A DNA stretch of 64,000 bases from contig OY756960.1 in the NCBI GenBank assembly GCA_963580455.1, positions 27,401,238 to 27,465,237 on the forward strand. The letters run 5' to 3'. The DNA is from Euonymus europaeus (lineage: Eukaryota; Streptophyta; Magnoliopsida; Celastrales; Celastraceae). Of the stretch, positions 24,020 to 48,186 are shown in pieces (positions within the stretch are counted from its first letter, which is position 1; every line of letters starts with the position of its first letter). Under the pieces are notes generated by a model. It was not told the origin of the DNA, searched no databases, and saw only the letters and a list, made by a program, of their open reading frames with translations. The position numbers and the translations under genes were made by a program.

Positions 24020-26418
24020 TAAAATATTTGAAACTAATACTGATTGAAGTAACAATCCTAAACTTCAAATCCTAAATTTTCTGGGTAAATTCTTAAGCCC
24101 GTCATTTTATATAAAATTGATAACAATATCATACAAACTTATCATTCCTTTTAACGGTGAACATGAGTCTAAATTCGAGTCATCATATTCACGCGTACAA
24201 AAATTTCCCATTCAACAACAAGATAAATTGGATTTAACTAGAACCTTATAAATTCTTACCTTTGACTTCAAAGATATTTACAAATTAAGCTATTCTCTAA
24301 CTATTTCTAAAACTTAAACATTTAAATCCTAAATATATTTTAATCTCAGTCATTTGATCAAATTCGAGTACTTTAAAGCAAAGCACCTTACACAAACACA
24401 AACATAAACATCTTTGAAGAGTTCGCATATATATACATGGGTGATTTTTGGGACTCCATGATAGAGGAATCAACAAGAAGCTAGATACTCACTCGTGCTT
24501 GAAAATAAATAATGAAGCGTGCGGTACTGATCCAATAATAATGCAATATATAAAGCTTCAAACGAACTCTTTTTTTTTTTTTTTTTGAGACTTGAAGATC
24601 AGAGATTGCGTAGAATGCAATCCTATCAAATCCAATAATTGTAGGAAATGACATGATGTGATGTGAATTATTTTGTTGTTCACAAACCAATCAATAAAAA
24701 TTACTCTTTTTAAAGATTGCATACCTATAAATTCAACCTTTCATACCTTGCTAACTTGTTTTAGAGTAAGATTCCAAATTGACTTGAATCGAAAGTGAAA
24801 CTTATAATCAAAGCACTTTTCTCCAACTAGTTTTGAATAAGTTATGTGATTTACATTTTATAACTCACCACTTACCAAACATGAATATCAAAAATCGCAA
24901 GATTTGTTACTTTACGACTCGATGTGATAAGTTAATTTATTAAATTGACACGTTTTACATAATTTATATCATGATTAACAATCTTCATGCGGGTGGGGTG
25001 ATAGTGGAATATGTGGATATTCAAACTCAAACTCAAAAATATAACTCAATTGATAACTCAATTTTTCAAAGGATGCCCAATATACGTGGGAATTTATTGA
25101 AAAAAAGAAGAAAAAAATGAGGTTTTTTTTATTTATTTTTTGAATGGAAGTTAAGGTTTAAACATAGATGTCCTCCTAACAACTTAACTTATTTGGTTAA
25201 ATAACAAATTATAAATTGATAGTCACGACATTTCATTTCACGTTTATATGATGTTCTTACAAAACATAGCTATGTTTGAGACTCAGCCCCCAAGAGGTTG
25301 TTCCTAATTAATATAGCTGTGTTTGAGAGGGAAATTAATGAACACTAATTAGTTTTGCTAAACCCGTAATGAGTACCGACTGTTGTGGAGCAACACAATG
25401 GTTGTTTTCTATCGGGAACAACAAATACTTGTGGAGATATATGTTTTATTGATATGATTATATTAAGAGATGTTTTTTGTTGATGTGACTGGCATATAAC
25501 TTAATTTTTGGATAACAAAGGTGAAACCTAATATTAATTTTAGTGGATAATATATGAATAAATGAAATGTTAGCTAGTGACTTTACCAATGAGAGGAGGA
25601 AGAATAATTGTATTGAGAGAAGTGTTCTGCTGATGTTGTTAAATTGAAAGACGTGTTTTGCTGATATAATTAAATATGTGGAATCACTATTGTATCATAA
25701 AAACTAGATCAAAAAATAAATTTAATGTTTTAATGAGGATATTTGTATCTTCATTGTGATTAAGTGGTCGCCCTTAATCACAACGCGGTAAGTTTTGTAA
25801 CAAAGCTGTACGTTTTTGTTTGGCGTGCACGTGGCACACATTGTTTGGTTGAAGAGATAGAAATTTGATAAAACAGCACACATTCGCTAATCAATAGTGC
25901 ACCACAAAACAACTTGTTCTTTACTTAGCTGGCAATAGCAGATCAATGGCCAGGATTCGAAGACACCATATACCGCTGACGTGGATTATACTGAATGCCA
26001 CCATCCTCAATTATTGGCTTCCTCTCTAGCACTCCTCTAAATTCTCTATCTCTAGCCCCTCCTTTTTTGTTCTCTCTCTCTTTAAACGCTTGTGCAGATC
26101 GTTATCATTTTGTGAAGGTGAAACAAAAAGCAATCTCTTGGTTTTGAGCACATAAAAAGGTTTTTGCCTTTTGGGTTCTTTCGAAGTCATCGAAACAAGG
26201 GTTTTGCCACACAAGTTATTTGAGGAAAAACTAGTGGGGTGTCTCTGCAAATGTTACCTTTCATGTCTGGAATTGCTGAAGCAGAGAAGGTCGAAGGAGA
26301 GTGGGAGGACGAGAGATAAAGCCACAAAGGAAACCAACAATACCCAGAAAGCCAAAAGGTAGCAGAGGCAGAGATACAGACGAAAGAGATAATCATTATT
26401 AATCATCTGCTTCTGCTG

Positions 26419-26906
26419 GTAATTAATTCTTTAATTTCAACATTCTCTGCTCATTTTCTTCGCTATTGATTATTGGGTTTGCATTAATTTGCGCGTGTAG
26501 GTTTATACGATCCAACCCATATGTTTAACTTATTTATTGATGCTTTACTTTCTTGATCAGAGTGGTTGAAATATCAAGGCATCCGGATATGTACTAATTG
26601 TTTGGTGCTTTTTTTTTCTTGGCTATTTCATCTGATCTGTTTCTTATTCACGAGAGAATGAATTTGTGAGCTGTTTGTAGATTATGTTGATGACAAAAAA
26701 AGGCTTCTGTCAGAGTTTTGCCATGTGTTTTTGATGAAAAAAAAAGAACACATGCCACTTATATTGTATTATTGATCATATTTTAGTTGAGTATACTGCT
26801 GATCTACAAAAGATGAAACCAGTTGGCAGATTATATGTTTCAATGGGCTATTTTTAACTAGTTAAATAGATGACTCGATTAATTAACAGTATGATATTGG
26901 TTTCAG
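26419..26906 (+). other. Probable 5' UTR intron of the DUF1677 gene
   Basis: A donor CTG|GTAATT at 26418/26419 and a pyrimidine-ended acceptor GGTTTCAG at 26906 bracket a T-rich stretch, leaving the ATG 11 bases into the next exon. The purine-rich segment before it (about 26100-26418) would be the leader. Transcript data are not available here. Confidence 0.5.
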
Positions 26907-26917
26907 GGTTATTGGCA

Positions 26918-27397
26918 ATGTCTGCTACAATAATCAGTGATCCAATGATAATACCTGCTGCTGCCCCAGAGACACCACAATCAGCAGCACCCACAAAGAT
27001 AATTGGTCAACTTGAAGTTGAATTTGCAAAATGTGAATGCTGTGGACTAACTGAAGAATGTACACCAGCATATATTGTAAGAGTTCGGGAGCGATATTCC
27101 GGAAAATGGATTTGTGGGTTATGTGCAGAAGCAGTTAAAGATGAGACTGATCAGAGACTGATCACTACTGAAGAAGCAGTTGCTAAGCACACGAGCTTCT
27201 GCGAGAAATTCTTTTCTTCGAGGCCACCTCCCGATCCAACGGTACATTTGATTGCTGCGATGAGGCAAATCCTTAGAAAAAGCTTGGATTCTCCGATAGG
27301 GTTAAGATCAACACCAAGTAGTCCTAAAAAGGATGCAGAAATTAGTACTGCATCGCTCGCCAGGTCCGAGAGCTGCATCTCTTCTTTGTCTGGTTGA
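26918..27397 (+). CDS. DUF1677 family protein
   Basis: A 159-residue intact frame of the plant-specific DUF1677 family, whose biochemical role is not known. After a Pro/Ala-rich N-terminus, residues 36-72 hold the family's cysteine signature: Cys39, Cys41, Cys42, Cys48, Cys66 and Cys69 (CECCGLTEEC and WICGLC), which looks like a small zinc-binding module. The middle (about 84-122) has the family pattern EEAVAKHTSFCEKF and LIAAMRQILRKSL; the C-terminus is Ser-rich and basic. The start at MSATIIS was preferred over the upstream in-frame ATG at 26870 because the upstream part crosses a good splice acceptor. This is the only intact coding gene between the broken lipase and the CCX pseudogene. Confidence 0.9.
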   Translation: MSATIISDPMIIPAAAPETPQSAAPTKIIGQLEVEFAKCECCGLTEECTPAYIVRVRERYSGKWICGLCAEAVKDETDQRLITTEEAVAKHTSFCEKFFSSRPPPDPTVHLIAAMRQILRKSLDSPIGLRSTPSSPKKDAEISTASLARSESCISSLSG

Positions 27398-29700
27398 TGC
27401 TAAAAATGGCGGGGAAAATAATCACTTGTGTTATCTTCTCCTTGACGCATAATAAATAAATAAAAATGAACCTAAAATGGTTGGGGGACTGAGATTAGTT
27501 GCTTAATGCATGTAGTAATTGAAAACAGAAGTTGTATCTGCTGTTTGTTAGAGAATATAATCTCTCTTCTATGAAAATTCTCTCTTTTGTTGCCTCTGCT
27601 TCTCCACTTCCAAATAATACTTATGCTCGAGAGTTTTTGCAGAAAGTATGAGACTGTTTTCATGATTTGAACCTGTGACTATTGCGCAGACAAATTCGAG
27701 GAGATAGAGTAATTGAGCATCCAAAGACAATTGTGCTCATCTTGGAATTCTTTAGTGGTGTGAACCTAATTTTTGATTCCTCTTCTTGTTGAGTTGCAAT
27801 AAAGAGAATTTCTTTGTGATATTCTCCAAAACAAAAGAGTATCCATCATCTATGTCATAGGGTGCAAGGCCACACAAGATAATTTATCGTCTGGTAGGAA
27901 GAGTAACAACTTATATGCTCATACCATTATACGCACTTATATCGGCACGCACACAATTTTTTTTCCTCAATTTCTCCTATTGTTTATGTCTCTCTCACAC
28001 ATTTGTCCTCTTGCCTCTCAAAATATATATTAAATTTCGAAAAAAATTATATATTCAAATTCAAAACGTAAAGTTCTTTGCCTCTTTCCAACAAAACTTA
28101 TATGCGATAATTTTTATTTAATTATTAAACTACTTTACATATTTTTAATAGTGAATTGGCAGCTTATACCATATTAAAACTTGCGCTCTACCAAATCAAA
28201 CAGTTTTGACTTGCACAAATTTGTTTAGTCTTTTGAAACTTATGGAAATAGTGTGGTTAGACTTTAGAGCACTTGTTTAACAAAAATCAACTACTTTGAG
28301 GCCAGACATAAAGAATCCAATTCTGAGGAACTAACCCAAATATCTATCTCTCATAAGATTCATGAACACAGGACATATTTGATTCACTTTTATTATTTTT
28401 GTCAGATAAGAACATGAGCCTTGCTGTGTTGCTGGCAGTAATGTGGTGTAAAGACAGTTTTGAGGGACTAAATATGGCCAAGAAAAGTACTGCCAAAAAA
28501 GAAAACTGGAGGTGCCTATTTTTGTCAACTGATGAAGGAGAAGAAACTGAGAATAAAATAATATAGAGAGAGAGAGTTGGTTTCTGCACAAGCTTAAATC
28601 CCCACAAGCGACAACACAGATAGCAATCCCTGCCAAATGCCAATTAATGCCAGATAACTCAGAGATCACAATAGATTGTTGGGCCAGAATCCAGATATGG
28701 ATCAGGTGGGCCTGGACCATTTTTGATTTATTGGATCAGCGTGTTTTACCTTCGGATAATTCAGGTCAGGCCCATTTAAAGACCAATAGAACCTATTACC
28801 AGTCTCAAAAGACTGGTGATTGCTTTCGATGGATAATTTGTGGGCCTACTTTAACTCACATTTTTATCATATAAAAATTCAAATAATTTATTCACGATTA
28901 TTCATAAAATACAAATATTTAATATATTTTTTTCATTTTGATATTAATAAAATATTTAATATTTCATTCGTCCATAAAATTATAACAAAATTATATTAAT
29001 CCCACATTTTTAAAAAAAATAATCTGATACTCATAAATATTTTTATCATATAAAAAATCAAATCACTTGTTTATTGGTATCCGTAAAATACAAATATTTA
29101 ACATTTTTTTCATTTTCGTATTAATAAAACATTTAACATTTCATTCTTCCATAAAATTATAGCAAAATTATATTAGTACCACATCTTTTATAAAAATAAT
29201 CAGATACTCATTAACATATTCGAGACATATTTTTTAACATAATTACATATATAAAATATTCAAATACACGTATAGATAATACAAAAACACACATTATTTC
29301 AACAAAAACACACATTATTCCGTGTTGATAATACAATCCCCTAAAAATACCCATTGTAATTTTTTGGTTTCTCGAATGAAACCGATCCATTTCATTTATG
29401 CGTCCTTCCTGTTTCAGGTCTCTCTCTTCCGATTGTCCTTGTTCAAAGGTAGATAATTCGAATCCAGAACTAATCGAGAAGCTGCGCATGCAAAAGAGGA
29501 CAATCAACTGAAAGGAAACGACGGGGAGCGGAAACCCATAAATCTGTACCAGCTTAAATCACCCAAATTGTCCTTGATATCCTTTTATTCACTATCCTTG
29601 CAAACCCATATTTCAATTCGCTCAAAACTCTTAAATTTTCTGTCAAGTTCAGCGGTAAGTATCCGATTCTATGCTAATTTGATTACTAGACGAACTGTCC
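27398..29700. other. 3' flank of DUF1677 gene and intergenic DNA
   Basis: No gene recognised. Contains a short GA run near 28567 and an AT-rich tandem dimer at 28861-29218 (listed separately). Confidence 0.5.
28861..29218. repeat. AT-rich tandem duplication, unit about 180 bp
   Basis: The stretch starting TTTTTATCATATAAAAATTC at 28861 is followed directly by a second copy from about 29040 (TTTTTATCATATAAAAAATC). The copies stay parallel to 'GATACTCAT...' at their ends, with scattered substitutions and small indels. Confidence 0.85.
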
Positions 29701-29798
29701 AGGGCATAGTTAATCTGGAGTTTCGTTTAATTCAATGAAACCTCGAGCTTCTTTTAATATATGGGATTTGATTGTCTTTTGAGGATAATCAATTAGAG

Positions 29799-31948
29799 AT
29801 GAAAGGGTTTAACAGCGTCTATGGTGTAAAAGAACCCCAAATTCGCAGGGTTTTCAATGGACTGTCTGTGTTGGTGTTATTTTTCGTATTCTACAATCGG
29901 GTAGATGTATTTAGGAATCCTCTCTTGAAGCAATCCGCCTTGTTTATTGATCAAAATTCAGCTCAACGAGATTATTATGCTGATGGTTTTAATCGCTTTA
30001 GGGTATCCCACCGACAAATGATGGAAGTTGGCACTAATTCATCTAGTTTAGCAAATGGGGCGAAACAAAACAATTTGACTGCAGTTAATCCTGCATTTTG
30101 TACTGGTTTTCTTGATCATGTTGGTTATGCCAGCCAATGTGAGTACTTACAAGCTCACTTGGAATGTTCTTCGGGTGGGTTCTTTGATTACATCAAGTTT
30201 ATTTACTGTGATTGCAGAGACTTTAGTGTTTTGGGTTATCTTGTGTAGGGTGTTTGGATTGCTGCATTGTTTTATCTGTTGGGTAATACTGCAGCCAATT
30301 ACTTTTGTTGTTCATTGGAGAAACTTTCCACTCTTTCGAAGTTGCATCCGACAATTGCTGGGGTTGCACTTCAACCACTTGGGAATGGAGCACCAGATGT
30401 GTTTACAAGTATTGCTGCATTTCTGGGGACGGACACTGGTGTTGTGGGTCTTAATAGTGTATTGGGGGGTGCAGTTTTTGTTACTTGTGTTGTTGTTGGA
30501 ACAATTTCTTTGTGTGTTGCGGATAAGGGAGTTCAGATCAACAGCAAATGCTTCATCAGGGATGTCGGTTTCTTCATGTTCACATTCTTGTCGTTGTTGA
30601 CGATTTGGGTAGTTGGTAAGATTAGTGTTGGAGCAGCAATTGCTTTTATATTGATTTATGTGGTTTACGCATTTATTGTCGTTGCAAATGAGATTTTGAG
30701 GAAACAAGCTCATAGGTTTAAGTTGGATGCTGTTACACCATTGCTTCCTGTCAGAGGAAGTGTATTTTCCCAGCAAGGGAGTGAAGACGACGTTTCCGTA
30801 TATAGCTCCCTGCTTGGTCTTGATACGGAAAGTGATCCACCTCAACTCCACACTTCCTTGCCACAATGGATGTGGGCTTCAAATGTGGCAATATACTCGA
30901 ACCATGCAATGAAGGTCAGTTTGCTAGAGGATGAAAGGCCCCTATGGGGCTGGACTGAAGGGGAAATGGAATCCAACCAGTCAATTCTCTCGTGTTCTAA
31001 AGCATTTTATCTGCTGGAGATGCCACTGACAGTGCCTAGACGTTTGACAATCCCATTAGTTGAGGAGGAAACATGGTCAAAGCTATATGCGGTAACCAGT
31101 GCGTCATTGGCTCCTATCCTGCTGGCCTTTCTCTGGAATTGCCAAGAAACATGGGCTCTCAAAGAATAATGGTGGTGCATTTTGTCAGTGTTGCAGTCGG
31201 ATGCACCTTTGGTGTGCTTGCTTATCAGCACACAGTAGCTGAGCACCCACCTCAAGGGTTCTTGATTGCATGGGTTCTAGGAGGATTTGTAATAAGTATT
31301 GTATGGTTCTACATGATTACAAACGAACTTGTTGCTTTGTTGGTGGCATTCGGCATAATATTAGGGATTAACCCATCAATCCTTGGGTTAACTGTATTAG
31401 CATAGGGTAACTCAATGGGTGATTTGGTCTCAAATGTTACACTGGCAATAAACGGTGGAGATGATGTGCAGATTGCCTTTTCTGGATCCTATGCAGGTCC
31501 CATGTTCAACACACTTGTTGGTGTAGGTATCTCATGTAATTTAGAAAAGGGAAGAAGCGGCTAGGGTTGTAATGTAAGTTCCTGTGTCTTTTACGACACA
31601 TACACATACTGCTTTATTAACAATAACGGTTACACACGAACTTAGTGTAGGCATACCTACAGGTTTCATATGCGATTCCACAGGACAATAGCTTGTTATA
31701 AACTATGGGGTTCATAATGGCAAGGCTAATATGGGCCCGTCATTTTACCCCGAAATGACATGCACCTTCCCAAGACATTAGGAATGGGGCCTCTAAGTCT
31801 CTACTTGATATTTCTTTCTTTCAGGTTGATGTGTATGATGGGGATATATATCGGTGGCTGGATTAAGTTAAACCGAGACGTAGAGTCTCTGCCATTCATA
31901 TTGCCATTGTTCCGTCTGAAGAGATTATTATGTACATGTATGTTCTGA
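29799..31948 (+). pseudogene. Cation/calcium exchanger (CCX) pseudogene
   Basis: An intron-free copy of a plant CCX-type exchanger (CaCA superfamily, multi-pass membrane K+/Na+/Ca2+ exchangers). Frame one from MKGFNSVYGVKEPQ gives an N-terminal membrane segment and the luminal Cys-containing segment, then hits TAG at 30246 inside [15 protein letters not shown]. The same frame continues with the first alpha repeat (GNGAPDVF) and several membrane helices to about 31168. A frameshift near 31150 moves homology to another frame, which holds [24 protein letters not shown] at 31403 then replaces the Trp before the second alpha repeat [10 protein letters not shown]. After about 31545 homology breaks, returning in pieces at about 31680-31850 (ending VILPRND and SLYLIFLSFRLMCMMG) with several further indels. 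At least two nonsense changes, several frameshifts and an internal loss: not a functional exchanger. Confidence 0.88.
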
Positions 31949-31949
31949 A

Positions 31950-32670
31950 CAGAAACCTACTAGGCCATTTTTCTAGTTAACTCTCACTGTTCTTATAATT
32001 CAATAGCACTTGCTGTTTTCTTAGGTTCTGTTTATATTTCTTTATTTTTTCTCAAGTTTCTCTTAATAACTCAATCTTCACAGCTGGAAGCTTACTATGA
32101 TGCCATAGGTGTTTATGTTTTTTGCTTGTTTTCTTTTGACCGTGGTTCTCTTTCTTTCCTGATGCTTTGTCGTTCCCAAATTCATGTTATTTTTGCCTCG
32201 CATTAGAGAATGATCTGGCACTAGACCAGCAGAAGGTAGTTGGTTTCACATTGTCAAAGCTATGTGTGTTAATGGGCTGATCTTAGCGAGTCTTTCTCAT
32301 ATCTCTTAGTTTACATATGCGATGGAATCCCTACGTTTTTCGCAAGATCCCAGTAGATGACCAAATTCGGTGACTGAAGTGAAGGTTGGCTGTGGTTCCC
32401 CATAACAAAGTAATCGTAAAAGTTTCGAGGCACTTATAGAAGAGTTTACATTATCAACCCATATAGCACACAACATATAATAAGCCTATGAACTTGGAGT
32501 TGGGCTCAAAAGTGCCTTAGATACGTTTTCCAATTCAATTCAAATGGCAGAGGCTTTAAATTCTAATTTTATAGTGAATGCATCCCGTTAGCAATAACCA
32601 GGCACAATTCCCTCCAGCAAACGGATACTCTGGCTAGCCGATATTGTACTGCATACATACCTATTCAATT
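31950..32670. other. Intergenic, no gene recognised
   Basis: T-rich sequence downstream of the CCX pseudogene, with no coherent coding or repeat structure seen. Confidence 0.5.
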
Positions 32671-32671
32671 A

Positions 32672-32806
32672 TTTCCCTGATAGCGGTTGAGTAACGGGTA
32701 GGAGCCTGCCATTGGGAGGGGAACAATAGCTGGAAACAACTGCTAATACCCTGTAGGCTGAGGAACAAGAGGAGGAATCCACTCCATGAGATTAGATAAT
32801 ACCATT
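32672..32806 (+). other. Nuclear fragment of plastid 16S rRNA (NUPT)
   Basis: The stretch runs through words diagnostic of the 5' domain of plastid/bacterial 16S rRNA in the right order: TTGAGTAACGGGTAGGAGCC, TGCCATTGGGAGGGGAACAA, TAGCTGGAAACAACTGCTAA, TACCCTGTAGGCTGAGGAAC, AAGAGGAGGAATCC. These match the segment around GTGAGTAACGCG and CTGCTAATACCCCGTAGG, with many transitions. It is only about 130 bases and diverged, so it is an old plastid-to-nucleus transfer, not an rRNA gene. Confidence 0.85.
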
Positions 32807-33338
32807 GTGTTGATGTATCCAACCACACAAATCAGCAGAATCGCTACTTTTTCAAAATAAATGACTGCTTGAAACATGTTTTCCAGCAGACGAAATAAGC
32901 AACCAAGAAAGAATGTTATTGTTTAGTCAAATGACCTTAAACAATATCCTTTTGGCAATTGGTTCCAAACTATTTAATAGAATCTGTGGAAGAAAAAAAT
33001 GGAGTAAGTAGTTACACAGGTTTGGATCCATCAAGATCAGTCTGATGACAGGAAGCAAATATCAGACAACAGTTTATCCTTCAAACCCAAAAGAAACAGA
33101 AACGTTGCATGGCAAAAATATAGGAATGGGCAAAAAATCACTATCAAGGCACTGTAAAATTATCACACGTCAGGTCAATGTAACAAGCGCTCATTCCAGA
33201 ATGCTAATCAGAAAAATTCCAATAGAACTCCTAAGATGTGAAGCCGGTAAGAAGATGAGGTGATCATGAATTTTTCTTTTGATTCCAGAAAAGGGGGATA
33301 GGTCAACACAGCTGCTCCATTGCTCACTACCATGGTTT
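32807..33338. other. Intergenic / 3' flank of the RBX1 pseudogene
   Basis: No gene recognised; short spurious frames only. Confidence 0.5.
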
Positions 33339-34884
<1,546 letters not shown>

Positions 34885-35530
34885 TCTGGTTGGGAACTTC
34901 GGATTCTGACTGTGTCAGGTTTTCGATTTTTTGGAATGAGAGCTGTAGACAGGATTGATCGGGTTGAAAATTTCACGTCTTGTCGAGAAGAGTCACACCG
35001 ACCTATCAGTTTTTTTTCTTCTTCCAAAATAAATTCGATTATTAATTAAAAAAACAGTTAAAAAATTGTATATTTGGTTTATCTCATGAATTATAATAAT
35101 ATTATTATCTAAACTTTAGGGATTTAATTTGATTTGTCTGAAAACGAAAATAAATTACTAACCGTACTTGATGCTGTGGCCAAAAATATCCCGCCCTTCG
35201 CGACCGCGCAACATTTGAAAGTTCTTTTTTGCTCGCGCTAGCTCTCTCTCTCTCCCCTCTTCTTTCTGTCCGATACACATATTCATCCACCGCCGCTGAC
35301 GTACAGAACGCAGAAGAAGGTTTTTCCTTGCTACTAAACCCTAACAATATTGTCAATCGAAGGTCAGTTTCGTTCAAATCTGTAGGCTCGACTGATCATT
35401 ACTCCTACATTCAAAATTAATCTGCTTAGTAACTAATTTCAATAGTTTCTAGGGTTTTGCTAATAATCGGTCGGGGAACGTGTCCTTGATTTACGTAGAA
35501 GGTGGTGCATTTGAATATGTTGATGATTCA
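34885..35530. promoter_or_regulatory. Divergent promoter region between RBX1 pseudogene and RECQL4A
   Basis: The two genes point away from each other across about 650 bases. The right half (35190-35370) is richer in CT and contains an AAACCCTAAC word near the RECQL4A leader, as is common in plant genes of DNA metabolism. Promoter elements were not resolved further. Confidence 0.35.
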
Positions 35531-45821
<10,291 letters not shown>

Positions 45822-46167
45822 ACTATCAGGAATAATCTCATAATGCTTATCCACATCTCCAGAAGAGTTGAATGCTGGGTTGCTATTACTGATTTTTTTT
45901 TGGTCAACACAGTTTGTGTTTTCTAATTTAAAAAGAAAAGAAGGCATCAAAAATTGATTTTACACTGCCCGTGCAACATTTTTTTTTTATATATAATTAT
46001 TGGTAAAGTTTTGTAATTATAGGTTTTCTTAATACCAAAATACCTACATTCTATCATCGAATTTCTTTCCTAAAAAACAGAAAATTATATCCACTAGAAC
46101 GGAATAACTCAACCTCTTAAATGCATACAAGTTTTACCAAACAACTACTATTAGCTGTCTCCGTCTG

Positions 46168-46178
<11 letters not shown>

Positions 46179-46204
<26 letters not shown>
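46179..46204. repeat. (TA)n microsatellite in the B3 gene leader
   Basis: GTGTGT followed by a long TA run about 90 bases upstream of the B3-protein start codon. Confidence 0.85.
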
Positions 46205-46209
<5 letters not shown>

Positions 46210-46290
46210 AAGTATATACTTCTCAAGGAAATCAGAAACGCTATTACAGAAGAAGAAGAAGAAAAAAAGAAAGTCGGAGAGAAAATTTCA

Positions 46291-47567
46291 ATGGAAAGCA
46301 AGGAGGAGGGTTACCCTGAAGAATACAGAAGGATAGGTGAGTCAGCTTTACTTCTTTGTACATGGAAGCACACTAAACTTGACCCTAAAGCCACTATCGA
46401 GTTGGAGCAATCGAAGAGGAAGTACTTGGGGATTATACCTGTAGTGCACAGTTCACTAAAGGCGTTACCATTCCAGCAAGACCTAAACCTACTTCCAGGG
46501 TACAACTCACCAAACATCCCTCCATTACCAAACCTTCAAGGCCTAATTGGAAGTTGTAGTAAACCCTTTGAGAAGCAATTGACAACAAGTGATGTGAAGG
46601 ATGGTCAGAGCAGATTGTCTATCCGCGTATCAGCTGTTAAGGAGTTGAAGAAATTATTTAATGAGGATGAGAGCCTCTCTGTTGGGATTCCGGTGACGGT
46701 TTACAGTGTTGATGGGAATGAGTTCCGCATGGAGTTCAAGGTTTGGGCATCAAAACTTCATGTACTCACTGGAGGGTGGAATGCCTTTTCTGATCACCAT
46801 GCGTTGATCCAAGATAAAGACTTTGTCACTCTATGGATGTTTCGCCATGTCCGAACCCAGAAGCTTTGCTTTGTTATTACTGCCAGGAGAGTTCCAGATG
46901 CAGTGTCAACTACACAGAAAAGAAAGGTAACAATATTTACACTGTTATTCATCACATTAAAAAAAAAAAAAGAAAAAAAAAACCTTTCTTTCCCTAGTAT
47001 ATTCAATTGTATACAATTTTAATTAATTTTTTAAATATGAGAATTATTGAGTTAATGTTAACTTGATTAGATTTATTCATAGATAATGGGGTTTTAATTT
47101 CAATTAATTTGACCATTATTGTTCAGTACTAGTTGTTATTTTTATTTTATGTTTCCTAAAAAAGAACAATGGCATTATATAGAGTTGCTTGGATCCCAAG
47201 TAGTTTTGTATATTTGCGAAATCGGAGGGGAACATAATTGATTGACTAATATTCCCCTTATCAGTGCACCTTGATTGCTTTTCATCTCCTTTAATAATTT
47301 GATTCCAATATCTTTATGTTTTTCCTTATAAGCCTTATACATTATTATAATTGAATAGAAAGAAGAAGAAAAATAAAAATAAAAAACATATTTTATATGT
47401 ACTATGTAGAGTGTACATGCATGCAAAATTAAGTATTACTAGTAATTATTTAAATTATGTGTGTAAATATATGTCTGCATGCATATGTTCATCTTGAACA
47501 GGTGAAGACAAAGGGTACACCGAGTAAGCGGACTAAATCTCTGATGGCCGAGACTTTTTCAAGGTAG
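46291..47567 (+). CDS. B3 domain-containing protein (DUF313 type)
   Basis: Two exons, 46291-46926 and 47502-47567, join in phase at AAG|GTG and give 233 residues. The plant B3/DUF313 family comprises presumed nuclear DNA-binding proteins of uncertain target (the fold is that of B3 transcription factors). Residues about 100-205 carry the domain: KQLTTSDVKDGQSRLSI, then the GIPVTVYSVDGNEFRMEFKV strand pair, KLHVLTGGWNAF and DFVTLWMFRH with VRTQKLCFVI. The last exon supplies a short basic tail (PSKRTKS). The start at MESKEEG is preferred because the in-frame sequence before it is encoded by the TA microsatellite and an AG-rich leader. It lies 470 bases downstream of RECQL4A in the same direction. 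Confidence 0.85.
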
Positions 47568-48180
47568 ATAACAGTTGGTGCCAATGCCATGGAAGTATAA
47601 TATAGGAACTAGTGGTACTTTAGTCTTATAGTTCCAAGTTATTGAATTAATGAGTAGCTCTTTCTAGTTTTTTTATTTTGTAGGAGACATTTCTTGTGCT
47701 TTTGGGTTCTTTTATATATATATATCAGTATATATACATTCAGTTATTATCAGTATATTAATCATTTCGTTATCTAGTGAAGTCATCCTACAATTTTTCA
47801 CAAAATATGTATCAAAACTGAGTTCCTTAATCGTCTTTCAATTGTAACATGACAAACCTCAGAAAAAGGAAAGGGGAAAAAGCCTTGTTGTTTAGGCCCA
47901 GGGATGTATTCAAAAGAAGGAAACCCGAAACGAAGTGGGCTGACCCATGGATTAGCCTAATGGGCCATAGCGAACAATTGGGCCAGCCTCATTTCTAGGA
48001 AAGCTAGAGTCCAGATTCTAAAACCAGTGAGTCAGTGACAGTGACCATGAGAGTCCAAGACACTTTGTGTAAGTGGGCTGCCTCACTATTAGCCTGATGG
48101 GCCATGGCAATCAATTGGGCCGACCCCATTTCTAGGAAAACTCGATTCCAGATCTCCAACAACAATCTCTGACTCTCTGT
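47568..48180. other. Intergenic, no gene recognised
   Basis: Contains two loosely similar stretches with 'GGGCTGACCCATGGATTAGCC TAATGGGCC'-like words (about 47938 and 48077), suggesting a small local duplication. No gene seen. Confidence 0.45.
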
Positions 48181-48186
48181 CTTCTG

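Larger units (their letters stand above)
22330..26000. other. Intergenic, no gene recognised
   Basis: AT-rich DNA with short spurious frames. It contains a long AT dinucleotide run at about 23337-23359 and a possible MITE at 23697-24019 (listed separately). Around 25440-25680, short motifs of the form 'TGTTTTGCTGATGT.ATTAAATTGA' recur several times but too loosely to call an element. Confidence 0.5.

Noticed and set aside
30267..31169. A separate intact 300-aa membrane protein
   Set aside because: It is the continuation, in the same frame, of the CCX sequence after a TAG; the N-terminal part, the second alpha repeat and the end are broken off.
32672..32806. A functional rRNA gene
   Set aside because: Only about 130 bases of the 16S 5' domain are present and are heavily diverged.
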